This document shows positions 1 through 4,631 of a stretch of 10,303 nucleotides of DNA, in pieces. The position numbers and the translations under genes were made by a program. The stretch's first letter is position 1. Each line of letters starts with the position of its first letter. Source of the DNA: CAZLQG01 sp964561655 (GTDB lineage Bacteria; Patescibacteriota; Doudnabacteria; UBA920). The DNA is taken from NCBI GenBank assembly GCA_964561655.1, contig CAZLQG010000026.1:1-10303 (forward strand), written 5' to 3'. The notes beneath the pieces were generated by a model that made no database searches, was not told where the DNA came from, and was given only the letters and a program-made list of their open reading frames with translations.

Positions 1-986
1 ACATTACCGATTTTTTGGAGTACTGTGAAATCGGCAAAAATCAGAGCCAAAGGACTATAAAAAACTACGACCACTACTTGCGCCGCTTTGCCTATTTTGC
101 CAACAGCAAGGGGGTTCAAGATCCAAAAAAAATTGACCTCAATTTAATCAAAGGCTACCGCTTGTACTTAAACAGATTGTCTGATAAAAATAATCGCGGC
201 TTAAAACTCATCACTCAAAATTACCACCTGGTTACGCTGCGCGCATTTTTAAAATATTTAATTAAGCAAGATGTGGAAACTCTGGCGCCGGAAAAAATTG
301 AACTGCCTAAAAACCCGGCCCGGCAAGTCGATTTTTTGGAGGCTGAAGAGTTAAAAAGATTGTTTGAAGCAGTAAAAAAAGAAAAAAATGAGTTGCTACG
401 ATTACGCGACGAAGCGGTTTTGCAGACGCTTTTTTCCACCGGTTTGCGCGTGAGCGAACTAACTGGTTTAAAAAAAGACCAAATTAACCTAAAACGCGGA
501 GAATTTACTGTGCGCGGCAAGGGCGGGAAACTGCGCGTGGTATTTTTGTCTGATGACGCAACCGATGCTCTAAAAAGATACCTGGAAAAGCGCGACGACA
601 ACAACAAAGCCTTATTTATAGCTCACTCCAAAGTCGGGCAGTCTATTGAAAAAGAGATTGAAAGTTTCGCTTCAGATTCAAATCTTAAATCTAAAATCCC
701 TGCCCTGAGCTTGCCGAATGGGTTAAATCATAAATCTGGTTTAACCCCCAGAAGCATTCAAAGAATTATAAAAAAATACGCCCGCGCCGCAGGGATAGTG
801 AAAAAAATTTCTCCCCATACTTTAAGGCATTCATTCGCGACTGATTTGCTGCAAAACGGAGCGGACATAAGAAGCGTCCAAAGTATGCTCGGCCATGCCA
901 GCATTACTACGACCCAAATTTACACCCATATTACCAACCAAGGCCTAAGGGAAATTCACAAAAAATTCCATAGCCGAAAAAACTAA
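1..986 (+). CDS. Tyrosine recombinase (XerC/XerD-like), 5' end outside window
   Basis: Site-specific DNA recombinase of the phage-integrase/Xer family, which in chromosomes resolves dimers or moves integrative DNA. The frame is open to base 1 without a stop. The first available start, TTG at 15, would cut into the N-terminal SAM-like core-binding domain (about residues 1-85 counted from 15), so the true start probably lies upstream. All catalytic residues are visible: Arg145 in STGLRVSEL, Lys169 or Lys172 in GKGGKLR, His268 and Arg271 in HTLRH, His294 in LGHAS, and nucleophile Tyr303 in TTQIYTH. The distance from ALF (199-201) to His268 is about 33 residues longer than I recall for E. coli XerD. 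The extra stretch (about 206-240) includes a palindromic repeat at 703-722. The intact active site argues for function. Whether it is the housekeeping Xer or an element integrase cannot be told here. Confidence 0.93.
   Translation, partial: ITDFLEYCEIGKNQSQRTIKNYDHYLRRFAYFANSKGVQDPKKIDLNLIKGYRLYLNRLSDKNNRGLKLITQNYHLVTLRAFLKYLIKQDVETLAPEKIELPKNPARQVDFLEAEELKRLFEAVKKEKNELLRLRDEAVLQTLFSTGLRVSELTGLKKDQINLKRGEFTVRGKGGKLRVVFLSDDATDALKRYLEKRDDNNKALFIAHSKVGQSIEKEIESFASDSNLKSKIPALSLPNGLNHKSGLTPRSIQRIIKKYARAAGIVKKISPHTLRHSFATDLLQNGADIRSVQSMLGHASITTTQIYTHITNQGLREIHKKFHSRKN
703..722. repeat. In-frame palindromic repeat inside the recombinase gene
   Basis: The 20 bases starting CCCTGAGCTTG and ending CGAATGGG form an imperfect palindrome. 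They differ by about one substitution and one extra base from the short palindrome CCCTGAGCTTGTCGAAGGG, which I recall as a dispersed repeat in many bacterial genomes. It is translated as LSLPNG inside the extra segment of the recombinase. A weaker relative lies at 9101-9119. Confidence 0.5.
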
Positions 987-1010
987 TCAAGTAATAATAA
1001 TTTCAGCCAA

Positions 1011-1039
1011 CCCTCTCCCTCTCACGAAAAGGGAGAGGG
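1011..1039. repeat. GC-rich palindromic hairpin after the recombinase gene
   Basis: A perfect 9-bp stem (CCCTCTCCC at 1011-1019, GGGAGAGGG at 1031-1039) encloses an 11-base loop. No T-run follows on the plus strand (TTATAATAAT), so it is more like an intergenic palindromic repeat than a classical terminator, though it could protect the 3' end of the recombinase mRNA. Confidence 0.55.
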
Positions 1040-1101
1040 ATTATAATAATTGACTTAATAATACAAACTTCATAAGCTCACTATGGTATGGGGGCAAACT
1101 T

Positions 1102-1133
1102 AAAAGCCCGCGTCTTTTCAAACGCGGGCTTTT
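1102..1133. terminator. Bidirectional rho-independent terminator
   Basis: A 12-bp perfect stem, AAAAGCCCGCGT (1102-1113) with ACGCGGGCTTTT (1122-1133), and an 8-base loop. It ends in four T on either strand. It lies between the convergent recombinase gene and zinc-ribbon gene and can serve both. Confidence 0.88.
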
Positions 1134-1184
1134 ATGAAGCACTTTCTTCGTTCTCCATCTTCTTTCTTTATTTCTTAATAATCT

Positions 1185-1361
1185 CTATACGTACCATTTA
1201 TACTCGCTCATGGTGCGCATGGCTTCTTCCATGTCTACCTGGAAGTCAGCCTGAGCTTCCTTACTATACTGCGTCAGAGGTAAAGCGCAGTATGGGCAAA
1301 CGCCGGGCTTTTCCCTGCTATGCCCGCAAGTATCGCACATATACATATAAAAATTTTGCAT
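1185..1361 (-). CDS. Small zinc-ribbon protein, 58 residues
   Basis: Function unknown. The protein carries two CxxC pairs (Cys9/Cys12 and Cys22/Cys25), the layout of a rubredoxin-like or zinc-ribbon metal site, then an acidic, Met-rich helical tail ending in EYKWYV. No membrane segment or signal peptide is seen, so it should be cytosolic. The start was chosen at ATG 1361 rather than the GTG at 1370, because a perfect Shine-Dalgarno AGGAGGTGA (1375-1367) puts AGGAGG 8 nt before that ATG and covers the GTG. This is the only strong ribosome binding site in the window. A -35-like TTGACA sits at 1467-1462, with only a poor -10 behind it. Transcription ends at the terminator at 1102-1133. The protein could bind metal or nucleic acid; nothing here decides. 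Confidence 0.75.
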   Translation of the reverse strand: MQNFYMYMCDTCGHSREKPGVCPYCALPLTQYSKEAQADFQVDMEEAMRTMSEYKWYV

Positions 1362-1366
1362 TTCCC

Positions 1367-1375
1367 TCACCTCCT
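1367..1375 (-). promoter_or_regulatory. Strong Shine-Dalgarno deciding the zinc-ribbon start
   Basis: AGGAGGTGA on the minus strand is fully complementary to the 16S anti-SD core and correctly spaced to ATG 1361. It stands out because the other genes in the window have little or no Shine-Dalgarno. Confidence 0.85.
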
Positions 1376-1380
1376 AACAT

Positions 1381-1613
1381 TTAAGGAAAAACCTATTTGA
1401 TTTTTCTTTTTTTATTAAAGTGCGACTCTCTACATTACGGTTTAACTCCTAAGAAGATATTTGTCAACCCCATTAAATAGGGCTTAAAATATAAGCAATA
1501 TTTAAAATAAGATGTTTGCCTTTAAAATAGCTTTTATTTAAAACATTTTTATTCAACGGGGTCAAGCTGTTCTGTGCACAAAAAGTGAATTTCCTGCTGA
1601 AATAAAGTGGATA
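1381..1613. other. AT-rich intergenic stretch with no gene seen
   Basis: Between the zinc-ribbon ribosome binding site and the tRNA terminator I see no convincing gene or RNA. On the minus strand two -35-like hexamers occur (TTGACC at 1566-1561 and TTGACA at 1467-1462). The first is followed at 17 nt by TTTAAA preceded by TG, and the second by a poor -10. Both point toward the zinc-ribbon gene. Confidence 0.4.
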
Positions 1614-1615
1614 AA

Positions 1616-1641
1616 AAATATCCGGTAAAAACCGGATATTT
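1616..1641 (-). terminator. Terminator of the tRNA-Arg transcription unit
   Basis: A perfect 11-bp stem, AAATATCCGGT (1616-1626) and ACCGGATATTT (1631-1641), with a 4-base loop. On the minus strand it runs into a stretch of six T (ATATTTTTTAT). It lies just beyond the last tRNA fragment at 1646. Confidence 0.85.
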
Positions 1642-1645
1642 ATGT

Positions 1646-1703
1646 ATGGTGACCTCGGCCCCAGTAGAATGCGCTTCGCGCCTCTACGGGGCAAGTAGGA
1701 TTC
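1646..1703 (-). pseudogene. 3' fragment of a tRNA-Arg(UCU) copy, split by a hairpin
   Basis: The 13 bases ATGGTGACCTCGG at 1646-1658 repeat exactly those at 2053-2065, the CCA end and acceptor strand of the intact tRNA-Arg(UCU). After a 37-base palindrome-bearing interruption the sequence resumes with GTAGGATTC (1695-1703), against GTAGGAATC in the intact gene. The break falls at the junction of T stem and acceptor stem. Rejoined, about 20 of 21 positions match. No complete cloverleaf can form, so this is a remnant. Confidence 0.75.
1658..1692. repeat. Palindromic insertion A (35-nt hairpin) in tRNA remnant
   Basis: Stem segments: GCCCC/GGGGC (1658-1662 with 1688-1692), GTAGA/TCTAC (1664-1668 with 1683-1687), and GCGC/GCGC (1671-1674 with 1678-1681), closed by a TTC loop. 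Its right edge CGGGGCAAG and left motif GCCCCAGT recur in the larger element at 1934-2036, suggesting one family. Confidence 0.75.
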
Positions 1704-1746
1704 TCAAATCCATAAAATCACCATACACCTTTGAACCAGACAGGCC

Positions 1747-1772
1747 TGCGATTTATTGTGGCAGACTTATGG
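1747..1772. repeat. Left arm of inverted repeat enclosing tRNA-Arg(GCG)
   Basis: This arm is complementary to 1850-1877, with 24 of 26 positions matching and two single-base gaps by eye. The core is TTGTGGCAGA. The inner end (TGG, 1770-1772) is the encoded CCA of the tRNA, so the repeat reaches into the gene. Confidence 0.8.
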
Positions 1773-1846
1773 CGATCTCGGGAGGATTCGAACCTCCGAC
1801 CTTCAGCTCCGCAAGCTGACGCTCTATCCAACTGAGCTACGAGACC
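1770..1846 (-). tRNA. tRNA-Arg, anticodon GCG
   Basis: A full cloverleaf with encoded CCA. The acceptor GGTCTCG pairs with CGAGATC (one G-U), and the discriminator is G73. The D arm is GCTC-AGTTGGATA-GAGC. The anticodon stem TCAGC/GCTGA encloses loop TTGCGGA, giving anticodon GCG for CGC/CGU codons. The variable loop is AGGTC, and the T arm is GGAGG-TTCGAAT-CCTCC. Most bacteria read this box with an A34 (inosine) tRNA-Arg; a GCG anticodon avoids the need for tRNA adenosine deaminase. It is the last gene of a minus-strand unit from the promoter at 2180-2152 to the terminator at 1641-1616. Inverted repeats hug it on both sides. Confidence 0.93.
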
Positions 1847-1849
1847 AAA

Positions 1850-1877
1850 CCATAAATCTGCCACAACCAAATCCGCA
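1850..1877. repeat. Right arm of inverted repeat enclosing tRNA-Arg(GCG)
   Basis: Begins CCATAAATCTGCCACAACC and pairs with 1747-1772. In the minus-strand transcript it forms the 5' leader, ending 3 nt before the tRNA, and could base-pair with the trailer over about 26 bp. Confidence 0.8.
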
Positions 1878-1883
1878 AGTTTA

Positions 1884-1916
1884 CCCTATAGCGAAGCCTT
1901 AGCTTCTGCTTCAGGG
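1884..1916. repeat. Imperfect palindrome in the tRNA spacer
   Basis: CCCT (1884-1887) pairs with AGGG (1913-1916), AGC with GCT, and AAGC with GCTT around a CTTA loop. A 2x2 mismatch, a wobble pair and a bulge interrupt the stem. It directly abuts the tRNA-derived segment that starts at 1916. Confidence 0.55.
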
Positions 1917-2052
1917 CTGACGCTCTATCTTCACCCCGCCCCAGTTTCCCTAAAATATCTCACAGAGTTTGATGATGATTGCTGCAAAAATAATCTAAAG
2001 AGATATCATTACGTACGGAAACTGGGGCGGGGCAAGACTGAGCTACGGGGCC
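1916..2052 (-). pseudogene. 5' half of a tRNA-Arg copy, interrupted in the D loop
   Basis: On the minus strand GGCCCCGTAGCTCAGT (2052-2037) begins one base after the CCA of tRNA-Arg(UCU) and matches the 5' end of tRNA-Arg(GCG) at 14 of 16 bases. After about 107 foreign bases the tRNA sequence resumes as GATAGAGCGTCAGC (1929-1916), identical over 14 bases to 1828-1815. The break lies in the D loop. The 3' anticodon strand and T arm do not follow, so it is a remnant. Its acceptor 5' strand would pair with the acceptor 3' strand at 1646-1658 with one C-A mismatch, so both remnants may come from one ancestral gene. Confidence 0.75.
1934..2032. mobile_element. Palindromic insertion B, MITE-like, 99 nt
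   Basis: Perfect 16-bp terminal inverted repeats, CCCCGCCCCAGTTTCC (1934-1949) and its complement (2017-2032). An inner 7-bp repeat ATATCTC/GAGATAT lies at 1955-1961 and 2000-2006. There is no coding capacity. The outer flanks TCTT and AAGA (1928-1931, 2033-2037 region) extend the symmetry. No clear target duplication is seen. It sits in the D loop of a tRNA copy. It is probably a non-autonomous element or REP-type palindrome; the mobilising enzyme is not in the window. Confidence 0.7.
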
Positions 2053-2053
2053 A

Positions 2054-2128
2054 TGGTGACCTCGGTAGGAATCGAACCTACATCAGCGGCTTAGAAGACC
2101 GCGGCTCTATCCATTGAGCTACGAGGCC
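2054..2128 (-). tRNA. tRNA-Arg, anticodon UCU
   Basis: A full cloverleaf with encoded CCA. The acceptor GGCCTCG pairs with CGAGGTC (one G-U), and the discriminator is A73. The D arm is GCTC-AATGGATA-GAGC. The anticodon stem GCGGT/GCCGC has a closing U-G pair and loop CTTCTAA, giving anticodon UCU for AGA/AGG. The T arm is GTAGG-TTCGATT-CCTAC. It is the first gene behind the promoter at 2180-2152, with a predicted leader of about 16 nt. The broken tRNA copy starts one base downstream, so its 3' processing must occur within a very tight spacer. Confidence 0.94.
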
Positions 2129-2148
2129 AAAAAATAATATTAAACTAC

Positions 2149-2177
2149 TTGATTTTAACATAAATTTCTGGTGTAAT
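2149..2177 (+). promoter_or_regulatory. Promoter of the pseudouridine synthase gene
   Basis: TTGATT (2149-2154), a 17-nt spacer, then TGTAAT (2172-2177) preceded by TG at 2169-2170 (extended -10). A start 7 nt after the -10 falls on the A of ATG 2184, predicting a leaderless mRNA. Confidence 0.65.
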
Positions 2178-2180
2178 CAA
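2152..2180 (-). promoter_or_regulatory. Promoter of the tRNA-Arg unit
   Basis: On the minus strand TTGATT (2180-2175), a 17-nt spacer, then TAAAAT (2157-2152). The predicted start near 2145 gives a short leader. It is almost superimposed on the plus-strand promoter at 2149-2177. Confidence 0.65.
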
Positions 2181-2183
2181 TGT

Positions 2184-2870
2184 ATGGAACGAGTGCAAAA
2201 ATTTATAAGCCAGTCTGGACTGGCCAGCAGAAGAAAAGCCGAAGAGTTTATAAAGTCCGGCCAAGTCTTTATTAATGGTAAAAAGGCCCGCCTTGGAGAT
2301 AAAGTTGACCCGGAAAAAGATATCGTTAAAGTTTACGGGAAAATAATAAAGCCGACTGGCGGTGAAAAAATATATTTAATGCTGAACAAGCCAAAAAATT
2401 ATGTGGTTACAAAAACGGATCCCCAAGGCAGAAATACAATTTATAAATTATTGCTGGAAGATATAAGAAATAAAGTCTGGAATGTTGGCCGCTTGGACTA
2501 TAAAACAGAAGGATTGATGTTGCTTACAAATGATGGCGAACTTACCAACCAGCTTACCCATCCCTCTTTTGAGCACGAAAAGGAATACGAGACAGTCACC
2601 TCCAAAGAGCCAACTCAAAACCAATTGGAAAAGCTGGAAAAAGGTATAAAACTTGCTACGGGGACAACCTCTCCGGCTAAAGCGCGGTGGAAAAACGATA
2701 AACTCTACATAAGCATTCATGAAGGGAAAAAGCACCAAATCAGAAGAATGCTCAACGCCGTCCGTTTAGATGTCCTAAATTTAAAGCGCGTCCGCATTGG
2801 CAAACTAAAACTGCCTGCCGACCTCCCGCCGGGAAAATATAAAAAAATAAAAAAAGAAGAAATTATATAA
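2184..2870 (+). CDS. rluB: Pseudouridine synthase, RsuA/RluB/RluE/RluF family
   Basis: Converts a specific uridine in ribosomal RNA to pseudouridine; RluB members act on 23S rRNA and RsuA on 16S, and sequence alone does not settle which. Residues 1-55 are an S4 RNA-binding domain (MERVQKFISQSGLASRRKAEE). The catalytic domain has the family motif GRLDYKTEGLMLLTNDG, with catalytic Asp105, and the later GKKHQIRRM motif at 181-189. The length of 228 residues is normal for the short members. ATG 2184 was chosen because the S4 domain starts immediately and the -10 box lies 6 nt upstream; the out-of-frame ATG at 2180 is ignored. No Shine-Dalgarno is present. The 3' end overlaps the convergent deaminase-like gene by 8 nt. 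Confidence 0.92.
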   Translation: MERVQKFISQSGLASRRKAEEFIKSGQVFINGKKARLGDKVDPEKDIVKVYGKIIKPTGGEKIYLMLNKPKNYVVTKTDPQGRNTIYKLLLEDIRNKVWNVGRLDYKTEGLMLLTNDGELTNQLTHPSFEHEKEYETVTSKEPTQNQLEKLEKGIKLATGTTSPAKARWKNDKLYISIHEGKKHQIRRMLNAVRLDVLNLKRVRIGKLKLPADLPPGKYKKIKKEEII

Positions 2871-3516
2871 ACCCAGGCTCTTCTAGATTAGGTTTTATTT
2901 CGGGATCATTCTGAAATTGGGGTTTCCCCAACAAATCTTTTACAGTCATTTCGTTAATTTTCCAATCCTTTTCATTCTTCCCGTTTTTAATATTTATATT
3001 GCACAAAATAGTATTTTCACGCAAAATACCCAATACCAACAAGGCCCTCATCATTTGGCGGCAATCCAGACAAGGATGAAGCACATCATCTTCCGTATCT
3101 TCAACGTGTGTTTCCCTTAAACGGCTGATGTCTGTCTCTTTGGAAAAGGTAATTATTGCAGGAATTAATTTTACATTGCCATCCAAGGCTGCTTGAACAG
3201 CAACCCGTTCAGCGCATCTTTTATTTGCTCCTGTTGCCGGAGGCTTTTTTTCTTCTGGGGTCCAGTTCGCGCCATTATATAAATCATATATAAAATTCTT
3301 GCCTTCCAAATCCGCAGCCATTAAAGAACAACCAACATGAAACCCCCGATAGGACTTAGCTAATTTCCAAGCCTCTCTAGCTTTTTCGATAAATTCCCTT
3401 CTATGCGCCCTGAAATACCGCAAATGTTGTTCCATCCCCCTTACCAATTCAGTATTTTCTATAGACGGTAATTTTTCAAATTTGGGAAAATTGTTTGAAG
3501 ATATTTCTCTACTCAT
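2863..3516 (-). CDS. Cytidine deaminase-fold zinc protein, extended
   Basis: Member of the cytidine deaminase-like fold, zinc hydrolases that remove the amino group from cytosine-type bases. The core has FHVGCSLMAAD (59-69, where CDA has its substrate-binding start), then KRCAER with Cys101 as ligand and Glu103 as proton shuttle, then PCLDC with Cys149 and Cys152 completing the zinc site. The protein has 217 residues against roughly 130 for free cytidine deaminase. It adds about 45 N-terminal residues, an insertion WTPEEKKPPATGANK before the first zinc ligand, and about 45 C-terminal residues with no known motif. The substrate may therefore differ from cytidine (nucleotide, antibiotic or RNA base are all possible). 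ATG 3516 was chosen for the -10 box TATAAT 7 nt upstream. It ends inside the convergent rluB-like gene. Confidence 0.8.
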   Translation of the reverse strand: MSREISSNNFPKFEKLPSIENTELVRGMEQHLRYFRAHRREFIEKAREAWKLAKSYRGFHVGCSLMAADLEGKNFIYDLYNGANWTPEEKKPPATGANKRCAERVAVQAALDGNVKLIPAIITFSKETDISRLRETHVEDTEDDVLHPCLDCRQMMRALLVLGILRENTILCNINIKNGKNEKDWKINEMTVKDLLGKPQFQNDPEIKPNLEEPGFI

Positions 3517-3523
3517 ACCTAAA

Positions 3524-3529
3524 ATTATA
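3524..3529 (-). promoter_or_regulatory. -10 box of the deaminase-like gene
   Basis: A perfect TATAAT lies 7 nt before ATG 3516, so the transcript would begin at or next to the start codon. No convincing -35 is seen at 17 nt. Confidence 0.55.
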
Positions 3530-3559
3530 ACTCATACTAAAAGCCCTTTTTTGGCCTCT

Positions 3560-3614
3560 CCCCCCGCTCTGGCCTGCAAGTTGTCTGATAACGCTCCAGC
3601 CGAATAGCGGGCGG
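3560..3614. repeat. Long imperfect GC-rich hairpin between two minus-strand genes
   Basis: CCCCCCGCT (3560-3568) pairs with AGCGGGCGG (3606-3614) with one mismatch, and CTGG (3569-3572) pairs with CCAG (3596-3599). It follows the stop of the membrane gene at 3620 but lacks a T-run, so it could be a 3'-end structure or a decayed palindromic repeat. Confidence 0.4.
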
Positions 3615-3619
3615 GCGGT

Positions 3620-4129
3620 TTATTTTTTGCTTTTCACCTTTTCTATTTCAGCGATGATGTTTTGCAAGCGGTTTTCTATCTTCATCAGATTATCCTGGGT
3701 CTTTTGGTCTAGCACTTCTTCCGCCAAATCTTCCTTTTGGATTTCATCTATATCTTCCTGAATCTCCTCTACGTCTTCGCCTAAGCCTTCCATTTCTTCC
3801 TGAATATCTTCCACATCTTCCTGAATTTCATCTATGTTCTCTTCCACTTCCTGCAAGCTCTGGCTGGTTTTATTTACCGCCATTTGAATAAAAATGGCCA
3901 AATAAATGGCTTCCAAAGAAACCGCGGTTGTCAAAACCAATAAAATCCGGTCATAGCTTACGCCAAAAATATTCAAAGCAAAAATTATCACAAACAAAAT
4001 TGTGTGGACAATTAAAGAAAGAGTGGAGCCAATCCAGTCCATCGCCATATAAGGAATATCTTTGAGATATCTGTACTTATATTTTTCCTTATTACCCTGC
4101 TGTTTGTCTTTGCCTTTGTCCGTAGCCAT
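3620..4129 (-). CDS. Two-helix membrane protein with acidic coiled coil
   Basis: Family not firmly recognised; the membrane part recalls DUF1003-type proteins. It has a basic N-terminus (1-25), two hydrophobic helices (about 33-55 and 61-83), then a cytosolic tail. Residues 92-130 form a textbook heptad pattern: hydrophobic residues at 92, 95, 99, 102, 106, 109, 113, 116, 120, 123, 127 and 130, alternating 3 and 4 apart, with nearly all other positions Glu, Asp or Gln. A second helix (about 143-166) ends in KVKSKK. The acidic strip suggests oligomerisation or binding to a basic partner. ATG 4129 is the only good start. The upstream region is very AT-rich with self-complementary TAATAATTAT runs and an AATAAT box 8 nt before ATG. 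The gene has no operon partner. Confidence 0.75.
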   Translation of the reverse strand: MATDKGKDKQQGNKEKYKYRYLKDIPYMAMDWIGSTLSLIVHTILFVIIFALNIFGVSYDRILLVLTTAVSLEAIYLAIFIQMAVNKTSQSLQEVEENIDEIQEDVEDIQEEMEGLGEDVEEIQEDIDEIQKEDLAEEVLDQKTQDNLMKIENRLQNIIAEIEKVKSKK

Positions 4130-4211
4130 AACAATAATTATTGATAATTATTAATAATCACGCTTATTTTAACACTTTTATGTAAAAAAATCTATCCCTT
4201 AGATAAATTTA

Positions 4212-4220
4212 TGGTATAAT
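4212..4220 (+). promoter_or_regulatory. Extended -10 promoter of the 4278-5274 unit
   Basis: TGGTATAAT is a perfect extended -10. No -35 is recognisable at 17 nt. The predicted start near 4227 gives a leader of about 50 nt without a Shine-Dalgarno near ATG 4278. Confidence 0.6.
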
Positions 4221-4277
4221 TATTTTAAATCATCCGACAAACCAAAAGGTCGAAAATAAAACAATTAAAATTTTATT

Positions 4278-4631
4278 ATGAAATCAAAAAATACCTTATT
4301 AATCGTGCTAATAATTGTTCTAGCCATGGTCGCGGTTGTCCTAGTCCGAAACGACAAAAAACAGGCGGAACAAGCCGCACTGCTCAGTTCCTCCAGCCAA
4401 CCTTTAACCGAAACTGAAGACGGCCAGTTGGTGGCGCCTTCTGAAATTAGCGATAGCGTCTCTAAGCAAGTCAGCCAAAACGGCGATGTTGACCAAATTG
4501 TCAACGCCATTCTGTCGGACTCTGCGCAGGACTTAGAGGCCGCGCAAGCGGGCGATGAGGACCTGGACACTTTAAACCAGGATAATTCATTAATTAACCC
4601 GGACGACATCTACAATGCCAATGAATTCTAA
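4278..4631 (+). CDS. Membrane-anchored short acidic protein, unknown
   Basis: Not recognised. Residues 6-23 are a strong hydrophobic helix after MKSKN, with RNDKK directly behind it, fitting a type I or II anchor or an uncleaved signal. The remaining 90 or so residues are hydrophilic, Ser/Gln/Asp-rich and probably disordered or helical, exposed outside the membrane. They contain no cysteine and no recognisable enzyme motif. It is the first gene of a two-gene unit; its last 17 bases overlap the next gene, so the two are likely co-translated. Expression starts from the extended -10 at 4212-4220. Confidence 0.7.
   Translation: MKSKNTLLIVLIIVLAMVAVVLVRNDKKQAEQAALLSSSSQPLTETEDGQLVAPSEISDSVSKQVSQNGDVDQIVNAILSDSAQDLEAAQAGDEDLDTLNQDNSLINPDDIYNANEF

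Noticed and set aside
1050..1078. TTGACT followed at 17 nt by TAAGCT, a possible promoter for a short RNA ending at 1133
   Set aside because: The -10 match is poor, and nothing between it and the terminator looks like a structured RNA.
1088..1384. Plus-strand open frame of 98 codons
   Set aside because: It runs through the terminator at 1102-1133 and is antisense to the zinc-ribbon gene, whose Shine-Dalgarno and CxxC pairs are far better evidence.
1607..1819. Plus-strand open frame of 70 codons
   Set aside because: It spans the terminator, tRNA remnant and antisense of tRNA-Arg(GCG); RNA structure explains the sequence.
1646..2065. CRISPR-like repeat array
   Set aside because: The repeats are few, of different sequence, unevenly spaced, and explained by tRNA copies and palindromes; no cas genes are present.
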